DNA from: Aquitalea sp. LB_tupeE
GTDB taxonomy: Bacteria; Pseudomonadota; Gammaproteobacteria; Burkholderiales; Chromobacteriaceae
Direction: 5' to 3'
Length of the DNA stretch: 47,232 bases
NCBI RefSeq assembly: GCF_013391415.1
Contig: NZ_JACAXB010000036.1
Span: 1-47,232 of the forward strand
Both the position numbers and the translations under genes were made by a program. The notes beneath the pieces were generated by a model that ran no database searches, was not told the DNA's origin, and worked only from the letters and a program-made list of their open reading frames with translations. Shown one piece after another: positions 1-7,533 of the stretch; position 1 is the stretch's first letter; the number at the start of each line of letters is the position of its first letter.

Positions 1-1
1 G

Positions 2-550
2 GATCTGGTGGGCGGTGGCTACGACCTGGCGATACGCGGTGGCCATATTGCCGACTCTGCCCTCGTTGCGCGCCCCATCTGCCATCTGCACATGGTATTG
101 GTGGCCTCTCCCGCTTATCTCGCCCAGGCTGGCATACCACGCTCGCCCGCCGAACTGACACAGCACCGGTTGATCACGCGCCGTTTTCTGGGGGGAAAGG
201 TGTCGCCGTGGAGTTTCCGTGATGCCGATGGCCAGATCACCACGCTGGACGTTTCACGCAGCTGCCTCACCCTGTCCGCCCCGGAGGCGCTGACCGACGC
301 GGCGCGCCAGCATGCCGGCATTGCCCAGGTGGGCGTGCACCATGCCTGGCCTTATCTGGAGCGTGGCGAGCTAAAAGTGCTGTTGCTGGGTCAGCACGAC
401 CCCGGCGCTTACGAACTGGTGCTGCAATACCCGCACCGTGCGCTGATGGCACCCCGGGTAAAGGCGTGCATCGATTATCTGCTGGCGCAGTTTGCCGCGT
501 CCCCCGCCTTGCATGTGCCATTGGCGGCGCTGGCCGCCCACACTGCCTGA
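2..550 (+). CDS. LysR-family transcriptional regulator, C-terminal part (5' truncated by window)
   Basis: The reading frame is open from the first bases and ends in TGA, so only the C-terminal ~182 residues of a LysR regulator are present; the DNA-binding helix-turn-helix lies off the left edge. The visible part is the periplasmic-binding-protein-like effector domain: a YDLAIRGG stretch (the usual 'DLAIR' strand of LysR proteins), a HMVLVASPAYL segment typical of the second subdomain, and a late 'ALMAPRVKACIDYLLAQF' helix, as in regulators of the CrgA/DsdC-like branch. It runs toward the AraC gene on the same strand with a 113-bp gap. Its target is unknown. The family is confident from the pattern; no function is assigned. 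Confidence 0.8.
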   Translation, partial: DLVGGGYDLAIRGGHIADSALVARPICHLHMVLVASPAYLAQAGIPRSPAELTQHRLITRRFLGGKVSPWSFRDADGQITTLDVSRSCLTLSAPEALTDAARQHAGIAQVGVHHAWPYLERGELKVLLLGQHDPGAYELVLQYPHRALMAPRVKACIDYLLAQFAASPALHVPLAALAAHTA

Positions 551-609
551 GCGCTTGCCTGATGTTGCGCAATCCTTGCCTGATCCTGCGTCAGCGGGAA
601 AATCAGGCA
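544..609. promoter_or_regulatory. Direct repeats upstream of the AraC-family gene
   Basis: The heptamer TGCCTGA occurs at 544, 556 and 577, and its complement TCAGGCA at 603. The two longest copies, CTTGCCTGATgtTGCG (554-569) and CTTGCCTGATccTGCG (575-590), are exactly 21 bp apart, two helical turns. AraC-family proteins typically bind such in-phase direct repeats, so this is a reasonable autoregulatory site for the gene starting at 664. The repeat is seen; the binding is inferred. Confidence 0.45.
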
Positions 610-631
610 GACAGACAGCCGCCCAGCCATT

Positions 632-651
632 AGGCTGAATGCAGTCAGCCT
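632..651. promoter_or_regulatory. Inverted repeat AGGCTGA-N6-TCAGCCT before the AraC gene
   Basis: Perfect 7-bp arms around ATGCAG, ending 12 bases before the ATG at 664. It overlaps the expected ribosome-binding region, so it could be an operator or an mRNA hairpin that limits translation. No strong Shine-Dalgarno sequence is evident beside it. Confidence 0.35.
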
Positions 652-663
652 GAAAGCCGCCCC

Positions 664-1581
664 ATGCCTAGCACACCACAGACGCCGCCCGACAACACCG
701 TACTACAGCATCTGTGCCAGATCATTGCCACCCGTACCCATGGCGATGAGGACCGCGATACAGCCATTACCGAGCTGAGCTTCTTCCGTCGCGAACAACA
801 GACCAATCCCTGCTCCTGCATGGTGGAGCCCAGCGTGGTGCTGGTGGTGCAAGGGGAAAAGCAGATGCTGGTGGGCGAACAAAGCTACGCCTACGACACG
901 CAGCATTTCCTGCTCAATGCGGTGGATTTGCCAGCCAGCTCGCAAGTGCTGTCAGCCAGTTCGCGTGAACCTTGCCTTGGGCTGGTGCTGCGGCTGGATT
1001 TGCGCATCATGGCCGACCTGATCGCCCAGGGTGGCATGTGCCCGCCAGCCAGCCAGAGCAGCCAGCCCGGCATGGCGCTGGGCACGGTCACCAGCGAATT
1101 GCTGGATGCCTTCAGTCGCCTGCTCGGTTTGCTGGATCAACCCCAGCACATCGGAGTGATGGCACCGTTGATCAAGCGGGAAATACACTACCGGCTGCTG
1201 ATGAGCGATCAGGCTTCACGCCTGTGGCAGATTCTGGCTACCGGCAGCCACAGCCAGCGCATTGCCCGCGTCATCGACTGGCTGAAAACCCATTACACCG
1301 AGCCGCTGCGCATCGATGACCTGGCGGCAAGGGTACAAATGAGCAGCTCCAGCCTGCATCACCATTTTCGCCAGCTCACCACCATGAGCCCGCTGCAATA
1401 CGTGAAATGGCTGCGTCTGAACGAAGCACGACGGCTGATGCTGAGCGACAAGCTGGAAGCCGCCACCGCGGCTTTTCGCGTGGGCTATGAAAGCCCGTCA
1501 CAATTCAGCCGCGAATACGCCAGGCTGTTCGGCCTGCCACCCAAACGCGATATCAGCCAACTGGCACAAGCCAGTGGCTGA
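664..1581 (+). CDS. AraC-family transcriptional regulator with AraC-type N-terminal domain
   Basis: A 305-residue DNA-binding regulator. Residues ~25-180 look like the AraC_N (cupin-type) domain, with 'CMVEPSVVLVVQGEKQMLVGEQSYAYD' style sequence common to this group. Residues ~195-300 hold the double helix-turn-helix: IARVIDWLKTHYTEPLRIDDLAARVQMSSSSLHHHFRQLT, then the second helix pair ending YESPSQFSREYARLFGLPP. This domain pair is usual for regulators of oxidoreductase or detoxification genes, but no adjacent target stands out. It is convergent with ccoG, only 14 bp separating the stop codons. Upstream direct repeats with a 21-bp period suggest self-regulation. Confidence 0.88.
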   Translation: MPSTPQTPPDNTVLQHLCQIIATRTHGDEDRDTAITELSFFRREQQTNPCSCMVEPSVVLVVQGEKQMLVGEQSYAYDTQHFLLNAVDLPASSQVLSASSREPCLGLVLRLDLRIMADLIAQGGMCPPASQSSQPGMALGTVTSELLDAFSRLLGLLDQPQHIGVMAPLIKREIHYRLLMSDQASRLWQILATGSHSQRIARVIDWLKTHYTEPLRIDDLAARVQMSSSSLHHHFRQLTTMSPLQYVKWLRLNEARRLMLSDKLEAATAAFRVGYESPSQFSREYARLFGLPPKRDISQLAQASG

Positions 1582-1595
1582 TCGCGGGCCGGTCT

Positions 1596-3032
1596 TCACT
1601 CTCCGATGAAACTGGATTTTTCCTCCACTACCAGCGCAGGCTGGGTGCGGGTTTGCACGCGGAACACAATGGGATGACTGCCCGGCCCGGCGGCTTGCGG
1701 ATCCACCACCACCCGTACGCCCAGGCTTTTGCTATCCGCGGCGCGGATGGACAGCAGGGTCGGGTTGGCAATGGCAATGCCAGTCAAGCCGCTGACGCTG
1801 ATGCTGAATTGCTGGTCCTGACTGGTGGTGTTGATCACATTCAGCTGATAGCTGTTTTCCAGCAGCCCTTCTCCGGTTTCCTGTACCAGCGAGGCGCGAT
1901 CGCGCATCACATCCACCTTGAAAGGCTTACGCAGCGCAAACGAAGTGACAGCCACCACACTGACCAGCAGCAGCAACAGGCTGTAGAGCACCACCCGTGG
2001 CCGCCGCAGCCGGGACAGGATGGCACTTTCCGGGTACAGGCCGTTCAGCGCATTTTCCGTGGTGTAGCGAATCAGCCCGCGCGGATAGGCCATTTTTTCC
2101 ATCACCTCGTCGCAGGCATCAATACAGGCCGCGCAGCCTATGCACTCATGCTGTAGTCCGTCGCGAATATCAATCCCTGCCGGACACACCTGCACGCAGA
2201 TATTGCAATTGATACAGGAACCCAGGCCCTGCTCTTGCGGATTGCTGCCTTTTTTACGTGTGCCGCGCGGCTCGCCGCGTGCGACATCGTAGGAAATCAC
2301 CAGCGTGTCGGCATCAAACATCACACTCTGGAAACGGGCATAAGGGCACATGTACTGGCATACCTGCTCGCGCATCACCCCTGCCAGCAAATAAGTACAA
2401 GCCGCGTAGAAGAAAATCCAGAACAGCTCCCACGGCCCGTAATCGAAACGCGGCAAGGCCGCCACCAGTTGCTGGATGGGCGTGAAATACCCCACCAGCG
2501 TAAAGCCGGTCAGCAGGGAAAACGCCAGCATCAGCCCATGCTTGCACAGCTTGATACGCAGTTTGCGCAAGCTCCAGCCTTGCTGGTCCAGCTTGCTGCG
2601 CTTGCTGTGCTTGCCCTCGGTCCATTGCTCTATCCACAGCATGATTTCGGTGTACACCGTCTGCGGACAGGAATAGCCGCACCACAGCCGCCCGGCTATG
2701 GTAGTCCACCAGAACAGGCCAAAAGCACACAGAATCAGCAAGGCCGCCAGATAAATGAAGTCTTGCGGCCAGAAAATCAGGCCGAACAGGTAGAACTTGC
2801 GTTCGATCAGATCGAAATTGACCGCCTGGCGACCATCCCAGCGCAGCCACGGCAGGCCGAGAAACACCAGCTGGGTAAGCAGCACGGCAATAATGCGCCA
2901 GTTATTGAAGCGACCGTGCACGCTGCGCGGGTAGATTTTTTTTTGTGCCGCATACAGCGATACCACTTCCGACCCGTCTGCTGCAGGGTCTGCAATGGGC
3001 TTGATGGGGATGGTGCGAGGTGGGACAGACAT
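1596..3032 (-). CDS. ccoG: Cytochrome c oxidase accessory protein CcoG (RdxA/FixG family)
   Basis: A 478-residue polyferredoxin-like membrane protein that helps assemble cbb3-type cytochrome oxidase; known members act in copper reduction for the CuB centre. The N-terminal third has several membrane helices (around residues 45-65, 85-110 and 160-220). GYSCPQTVYTE and the QYMCPYARFQ stretch are family hallmarks. A dicluster ferredoxin site follows: CINCNICVQVCP, then CIGCAACIDACD. The C-terminal ~100 residues after another helix form the periplasmic Ig-like CcoG domain. ATG is preceded by AAGGA. No ccoNOP genes are in view, so the gene is detached from the oxidase operon here. A perfect 19-bp palindrome lies about 50 bp upstream. 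Confidence 0.9.
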   Translation of the reverse strand: MSVPPRTIPIKPIADPAADGSEVVSLYAAQKKIYPRSVHGRFNNWRIIAVLLTQLVFLGLPWLRWDGRQAVNFDLIERKFYLFGLIFWPQDFIYLAALLILCAFGLFWWTTIAGRLWCGYSCPQTVYTEIMLWIEQWTEGKHSKRSKLDQQGWSLRKLRIKLCKHGLMLAFSLLTGFTLVGYFTPIQQLVAALPRFDYGPWELFWIFFYAACTYLLAGVMREQVCQYMCPYARFQSVMFDADTLVISYDVARGEPRGTRKKGSNPQEQGLGSCINCNICVQVCPAGIDIRDGLQHECIGCAACIDACDEVMEKMAYPRGLIRYTTENALNGLYPESAILSRLRRPRVVLYSLLLLLVSVVAVTSFALRKPFKVDVMRDRASLVQETGEGLLENSYQLNVINTTSQDQQFSISVSGLTGIAIANPTLLSIRAADSKSLGVRVVVDPQAAGPGSHPIVFRVQTRTQPALVVEEKSSFIGE

Positions 3033-3080
3033 ACATTCCTTGGCAAGTGGCCGCTAGCGCCATCGTTGGCGCACGATATA

Positions 3081-3099
3081 AATATCGTAATACGATATT
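3081..3099. promoter_or_regulatory. 19-bp perfect palindrome AATATCGTAATACGATATT, candidate operator of ccoG
   Basis: Nine-base arms around a central A. A second overlapping inverted repeat, CGATAT-AA-ATATCG, occupies 3074-3087, so one half-site (ATATCG) is shared by two dyads. It lies 49 bp upstream of the ccoG start, in promoter position. I do not recognise the regulator; the symmetric form would suit a dimeric repressor. It is not the FNR/Anr TTGAT-N4-ATCAA motif often expected before ccoG. Confidence 0.5.
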
Positions 3100-3509
3100 A
3101 TTTTGCATGCCATCTGGCAATAGCGCCGCCAGCCTGCGAGGACGGCGGCAAGCACTTGCCGTGACAAGCCAGCGGCCAATAAATCTTTACGGTCAATAAC
3201 TTGCAGCCACCTCCTGTCACAGGCATGGCACTGCTGCCACCACAATAAAAGATGGTGAACGGAATATTAATATGTATTCAAAATGCAACATTTAAGTATA
3301 TGGCCGTCTGCGCTGCCAATTTGCAGTTCATCCGCATCAACAAACGCTTTACCGCCACGATGCCTGGGCAAGACAGGCGGCGGGTCATCACTCCTTGCCC
3401 GATGGCCCGTCTGGGGTTCTGCGCCGGAGACTTATCTGCCACTGCAAGGCCCCACTGCACATGGCTTTCGGGAAATCCCGTACTTTATGGCAGTTTACAA
3501 ATCACGTAT

Positions 3510-3528
3510 GATAATGATTCTCATTTAT
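3510..3528. promoter_or_regulatory. Candidate Fur box of the TonB receptor gene
   Basis: GATAATGATTCTCATTTAT matches the classical Fur consensus GATAATGATAATCATTATC at 14 of 19 positions, including both core blocks. It ends only 13 bases before the receptor ATG. Iron-dependent repression is inferred from this match and from the receptor type. Confidence 0.7.
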
Positions 3529-3541
3529 AAAAATATGCATC

Positions 3542-5650
3542 ATGAACACTGCCGCCTTCGTTTCAACTTCCTTGCTGGTACTCAGCCCTCTGGCCGCACA
3601 TGCCGAAGATACCGCCGTCCTGGATACGGTATCCGTCAGCGCCAGCACTGACAGCCAGGACACACACAGCTACCAGACCCGGCAAACCAGCGTGGCTGGC
3701 TACACGCAAAGCACGCTGGATACACCACAAGCCGTGCAGAGCGTCACCCAGCAAACCCTGGCCGACAAACAGGTGAAAACCCTGGCCGAGGCAGTGAGCA
3801 CCATCAGCGGGGTGGTGGAAAGCAATACGCTGGCTGGTATCCAGGACAGCTTTACCCGCCGTGGCTTTGGCGAACGCAATGATGGCAGCATCCTGCGCGA
3901 CGGGGTGCGTTCCTACCTGATGAGCAATTTCGACGCCACCACCGAATCGGTGGAAGTGCTCAAAGGCCCGGCTTCGCTGTTGTATGGCATCCAGGAGCCC
4001 GGCGGCGTCATCAACGTCATCAGCAAAAAACCACAACGCGACGCCCAAACCACCATCAGCACCCAAAGCAGCAGCTTTGGCGGCGGGTCGGCCACACTGG
4101 ACAGCACCGGTCAGATCGGCGATTCCAACTTTGCCTACCGCCTGATTGCCGACAAGCAGGACACCGATTACTGGCGCAACTATGGCAGCACCAAGCGCAA
4201 TATGATTGCGCCTTCGCTGTCGTGGAGCGACGGGCGCGACAGCTTGCTGCTGTCGTATCAGTACAGCGACTTCAGCACCCCCTGGGATAGGGGCACGGTG
4301 TTCTTCAACGGCAAGCCGCTGAACGTGCCGCGTGAAAGACGGCTGGGCGACACGCTGGACGTGGCCGAAGGCCACACCCAGGCCGCCACCGCCAGTTACA
4401 GCCACGTGCTGAACAGCCAATGGAAGCTGGATTCCCGCCTGGCCTGGAATGAAATCAGCTACAGCAACGACGAAACGCGTGCCACGGCCTATAACGCCCG
4501 CACCGGCATCCTCACCCGTCGCCTGGATGGCAATGTGGTGAACAACAGCACCCTGTCGCTGAGCAGCAAGCTGCAAGGCGACATCAGCCTGTTCGGTCAG
4601 CGCCACCAGCCCGTCATCGGCGTGGAAGCCACTCAGGCACGTGAACTGCGCGCGGCCACCTATCGGGGCAGTGCCAGTACCGCGACCCAGCTGAACGTCA
4701 ACAGCCCGGTTTATGGCGTGTTGAGCGCAGCCAATACCAGCCTGAGTAACAGCCAAAGCGACAACACCAGCAATATCGACACCCAGTCGCTGCTGCTGAT
4801 GGACAACTGGGAATTGGCACCGCAATGGCAAACCAGCTATGGCTTGCGCTACCAGCATTACCGGCAGGAAGATGGCGTGGGCCGCCCTTATGTCGTCAGC
4901 GACCGCAGCTCTGGCAATACCGCCCTGCCCCAGTTTGGCCTGGTTTACAAGCTGAACCCGCACTGGTCGCTGTATGGCAGTTACAGCACATCCTTTGTGC
5001 CCAATACCGCCAGTGACGGCCAGCATTTCGACCCGGAACGCGGCAGTTCTCGCGAAGCAGGCATCAAGCTGGAGCAAAACGGCCTGACCGCCACGGCTGC
5101 CGTGTTCCATATCGAAAAAACCAATGTGGTCGCCACCGACACCGACGGTATCGACAAAGCCATGGGCAAGGTGCGCTCGCAAGGGGTGGAGCTGGATGTC
5201 AGCGGTGAAATCACCCGTCGCTTGTCGATGACGCTGGCCTGGGCCTACACCGACGCCATGGTCACCAGCGATCCGGTCTATGCCGGCAAACAGCTGTACA
5301 ACGTGCCGAAGCACAGCGGCAGCATCAATCTGGCTTATCAACTGGGCCAGGACAGCGTTGGCAACAACTGGCGCATTGGTGGCGGCACCCGCTATGTGGG
5401 CGTGCGCCAAGGCGATGCCGCCAACTCCTTCCAGCTGCCGTCCTATTTTGTGACCGATGCCTTCATTGCATGGCAAACCCGCCTGCACGGCCAGAAGCTG
5501 GAAATCCAGGCCAACCTGAAGAACGTGTTCGACAAGACCTATTACGCCTCCAGCACCGGGACCACCACCACCAGCAGTAGCGGCAGCGTGTCCACGGTGC
5601 GGCTGGGCGACCCGCGCGAGTTGCTGGTCAAGGCCAGCCTCACCTTCTGA
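3542..5650 (+). CDS. TonB-dependent siderophore receptor (FhuE/FpvA type)
   Basis: A 702-residue outer-membrane receptor that imports ferric-siderophore complexes using TonB energy. A short signal peptide ends at AHA|ED near residue 22, followed by a TonB-box-like DTVSVSAS. The plug domain (~45-165) contains STISGVVES, RRGFGERND, SVEVLKGPASLLYG and PGGVINVISKKP, typical of siderophore receptors. The remainder is the 22-strand barrel, ending in VKASLTF with the C-terminal Phe usual for outer-membrane proteins. The signal peptide's N-region has no Lys or Arg and no Shine-Dalgarno sequence is evident, which is odd, but there is no alternative start for a long way. A candidate Fur box lies just upstream and an ABC importer follows. 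The ligand cannot be told from sequence. Confidence 0.93.
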   Translation: MNTAAFVSTSLLVLSPLAAHAEDTAVLDTVSVSASTDSQDTHSYQTRQTSVAGYTQSTLDTPQAVQSVTQQTLADKQVKTLAEAVSTISGVVESNTLAGIQDSFTRRGFGERNDGSILRDGVRSYLMSNFDATTESVEVLKGPASLLYGIQEPGGVINVISKKPQRDAQTTISTQSSSFGGGSATLDSTGQIGDSNFAYRLIADKQDTDYWRNYGSTKRNMIAPSLSWSDGRDSLLLSYQYSDFSTPWDRGTVFFNGKPLNVPRERRLGDTLDVAEGHTQAATASYSHVLNSQWKLDSRLAWNEISYSNDETRATAYNARTGILTRRLDGNVVNNSTLSLSSKLQGDISLFGQRHQPVIGVEATQARELRAATYRGSASTATQLNVNSPVYGVLSAANTSLSNSQSDNTSNIDTQSLLLMDNWELAPQWQTSYGLRYQHYRQEDGVGRPYVVSDRSSGNTALPQFGLVYKLNPHWSLYGSYSTSFVPNTASDGQHFDPERGSSREAGIKLEQNGLTATAAVFHIEKTNVVATDTDGIDKAMGKVRSQGVELDVSGEITRRLSMTLAWAYTDAMVTSDPVYAGKQLYNVPKHSGSINLAYQLGQDSVGNNWRIGGGTRYVGVRQGDAANSFQLPSYFVTDAFIAWQTRLHGQKLEIQANLKNVFDKTYYASSTGTTTTSSSGSVSTVRLGDPRELLVKASLTF

Positions 5651-5681
5651 TACAGCACCGGCCTGGCCGGTTCATATTTCC

Positions 5682-5715
5682 CGCGGCGGCTGACCGACAA
5701 CAGCCGCCGCGTTTT
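5682..5715 (+). terminator. Rho-independent terminator after the TonB receptor
   Basis: Arms CGCGGCGGCTG (5682-5692) and CAGCCGCCGCG (5701-5711) pair perfectly over 11 bp around ACCGACAA and are followed by TTTT. It lies about 30 bp after the receptor stop codon and should separate the receptor from the ABC genes. Confidence 0.85.
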
Positions 5716-5730
5716 GCTGTGGAAGACCAC

Positions 5731-6003
5731 GTGAAGCGCATCGTCATGTTATTGCATCGTTATCTGGGCTTGCCGGTCGCTCGACTCGTCGCGCTGCTGA
5801 AACCAAGTGGCAGCCGCTCTGCAGCACCAGACCAATCCCCGGCTTACCGATTTGCATGCCCGTTTTGGAAGAAAGTGGATATCAAACCAGGCCATAGCCG
5901 CCTTTATCAGCCACTGGCAGTAACAACCAGTAGCTCCATTGGAAAAGGCATGCTCACAAGCTCAGCCAAGAGGATGCCAGCATGGGGAGTCCGCCAACAG
6001 TAG
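5731..6003 (+). pseudogene. Possible N-terminal remnant of a PepSY-type membrane protein
   Basis: From a GTG at 5731 the frame reads KRIVMLLHRYLGLPVARLVAL, which resembles the first membrane helix of PepSY-associated proteins (usual pattern LHRYLGL..) often encoded next to TonB siderophore receptors. After about 25 residues the sequence becomes low-complexity and family-like features vanish, so if related it is a broken fragment. The frame stays open to 6003. The resemblance is short, and chance is a real alternative. Confidence 0.25.
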
Positions 6004-6078
6004 AACCCGGAGCGAAAGAATGCTGTATGGCCTGGTTCTATTTGTTTTATGCATGAACTGATTATTAAACATTATTAG

Positions 6079-6099
6079 AAATGAAAATCGTTTTCATTT
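6079..6099. promoter_or_regulatory. Candidate Fur box upstream of the ABC importer genes
   Basis: A perfect inverted repeat, AAATGAAAA-TCG-TTTTCATTT. The core TGAAAATCGTTTTCA closely resembles the half-site pattern of Fur boxes. It sits in an AT-rich promoter-like segment and is the natural control site for the four ABC genes that follow. Regulation is inferred. Confidence 0.7.
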
Positions 6100-6285
6100 A
6101 TATTCATGCACCTGATGATTAACTCACTGCCGGAATCCCCAGACACCACCGTATGCCACGGAGGCAAACACACAGGCACGGAGTCTTGCGCAAATGTCAG
6201 TATTTTCAGCTTGTCGTCAGCGCGCAATGCAACAGCAGCACCCCATGTCTACCGGGATTTCCCTATTCAGGATCGGATAAAAAGC

Positions 6286-7419
6286 ATGTCAAGCAAATGG
6301 ACCGTCACATTGGGCGGAATCGTGCTGGCACTAGCCGGCACCACCGCTCAAGCCAGTCATTTTCCCCTGACGATTTCAGATATCGCCGGGCGTAGCGTCA
6401 CCCTGCCCCATGAGCCTAAACGGGTTGTGGTACAAGATGGACGCGATATCCTGACACTGGCACTGCTGGACCGAGATAACCCATTTGCCCGAGTGGTCGC
6501 CTGGAACAACCTGCTCGCTAAAAACGACCCGGCCGCCTGGAGCAACATGCTGAAAAAATGGCCGCAGGCCAGCAAGATCGTCAACATGGACTTTAGTGAC
6601 GACGGCCAGGTAAATATTGAAGAACTCCTGGCGCAACAACCCGACCTGCTGATTGCGCAGCTACGTTCCAAAACCGTGTTGCAGCAAACTGGCGTACTGG
6701 ACAAACTGGCCCAGCTACATATCCCGGTGGTCTTCATCGATATCGAAGAAGACCCGGTCAAACACACCATGGCCAGTGTCAGCTTGCTGGGCAAAACGCT
6801 TAACCGCGAACAGGAAGCAGCACAATATACAGCGTTCTATCAACAGCATTTGCAAGCTGTTGAACACGTGATCGCCAAAGAAAAAAATCACCCGGTAGTA
6901 TTTGTTGAGGCGCTGGCGGGCAAGGCCGGGCTGGACACATGTTGCTTCACCCACGGCAAGAAAGGCTGGGGCGATCTGGTGGAGGCTGCCGGTGGGCAAA
7001 ACCTGGGCAGCAAACTGTTGCCAGGGCCGACAGGCAGTATCGCGATGGAAAAACTGCTGGCGGTACAGCCCGACATTTACCTGTTAACCAGCTCGCAATG
7101 GACCAACAAAGGCTCCATGGCCATTCCGTTTGGCTATGGTTCCAGTCAGACCAGAGTGGATGCCGCCTTCGGCCCTTTGATGCAGCGTATCGGTTTTCAA
7201 CAACTGAAAGCCTATAAAACCAAGCAGGTATACGGTATTTACCACCAGTTCTACAACCACCCCTACAACATCGTGGCAGTAGAACATCTGGCCAAAGACT
7301 TTTATCCAGCGGCATTCAAATCGCTTAACCCCAATCAGACATACCAGCAAATCATTCAGCAGTTCACCCATATCCCGGCCGAACCGGTCATGACCGGATC
7401 CCAGGCCCCGATACACTGA
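6286..7419 (+). CDS. ABC transporter substrate-binding protein (FecB/BtuF-like), copy 1
   Basis: Periplasmic binding protein for an iron-complex importer, 377 residues. The start at 6286 gives signal peptide MSSKWTVTLGGIVLALAGTTAQA|S and exactly the length of the neighbouring paralogue; GGATAA lies just upstream. An upstream in-frame ATG at 6106 would add a 60-residue leader unlike a signal peptide. The mature protein starts FPLTISDIAGRSVTLP, the usual opening of Peripla_BP_2 proteins, and carries GLDTCCFTHGKKGWGDL and NLGSKLLPGPTGSIAMEKLL in the middle, then KAYKTKQVYGIYHQF near the C-terminus. The adjacent CysCys is shared with copy 2. The cargo is probably a siderophore or haem-like iron chelate; which one is unknown. 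Confidence 0.88.
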   Translation: MSSKWTVTLGGIVLALAGTTAQASHFPLTISDIAGRSVTLPHEPKRVVVQDGRDILTLALLDRDNPFARVVAWNNLLAKNDPAAWSNMLKKWPQASKIVNMDFSDDGQVNIEELLAQQPDLLIAQLRSKTVLQQTGVLDKLAQLHIPVVFIDIEEDPVKHTMASVSLLGKTLNREQEAAQYTAFYQQHLQAVEHVIAKEKNHPVVFVEALAGKAGLDTCCFTHGKKGWGDLVEAAGGQNLGSKLLPGPTGSIAMEKLLAVQPDIYLLTSSQWTNKGSMAIPFGYGSSQTRVDAAFGPLMQRIGFQQLKAYKTKQVYGIYHQFYNHPYNIVAVEHLAKDFYPAAFKSLNPNQTYQQIIQQFTHIPAEPVMTGSQAPIH

Positions 7420-7446
7420 GTGCAAACACACTGATGCTTGTTTTTC

Positions 7447-7510
7447 AGAACCGGCTCTATCCCTGCTGTCAGGCAGCAGTAGCGGTTCTCCAGGCCCATG
7501 GGGCCTTTTT
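7447..7510 (+). terminator. Double hairpin between the two binding-protein genes
   Basis: First hairpin: AGAACC (7447-7452) with GGTTCT (7484-7489), plus internal GCT/AGC and CTGCTG/CAGCAG pairs. Second: AGGCCC-ATG-GGGCCT (7492-7506) followed by TTTT. The second resembles a weak intrinsic terminator. Placed between binding-protein genes, it may cut transcript levels for the downstream genes or protect the upstream message from 3' decay. Confidence 0.6.
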
Positions 7511-7533
7511 CCGTTTTTTAGGCAATACCGTGA

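Larger units (their letters stand above)
3033..3541. other. Intergenic region between ccoG and the TonB receptor gene
   Basis: About 500 bases without a convincing gene; short open frames on both strands lack family features. It holds the divergent promoters: a palindrome-rich AT segment near 3070-3100 for ccoG and a candidate Fur box at 3510-3528 for the receptor. The middle (3240-3480) shows nothing I can name. Confidence 0.6.
5716..6285. other. Region between receptor terminator and first binding-protein gene
   Basis: About 570 bases holding the doubtful PepSY fragment, an AT-rich promoter stretch near 6040-6100 with a candidate Fur box, and a leader of about 186 bases between that box and the preferred start at 6286. 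The leader is open in the frame of the downstream gene from an ATG at 6106, but its translation does not look like a natural N-terminus. Confidence 0.5.

Noticed and set aside
3054-3245. 63-residue minus-strand frame upstream of ccoG
   Set aside because: Contains the operator-like palindromes, no ribosome site and no family features.
3563-5488. 641-residue open frame on the minus strand across the TonB receptor gene
   Set aside because: Antisense to a well-supported receptor; composition is Ala/Gly/His-rich with no family motifs, as expected from the GC-rich opposite strand.
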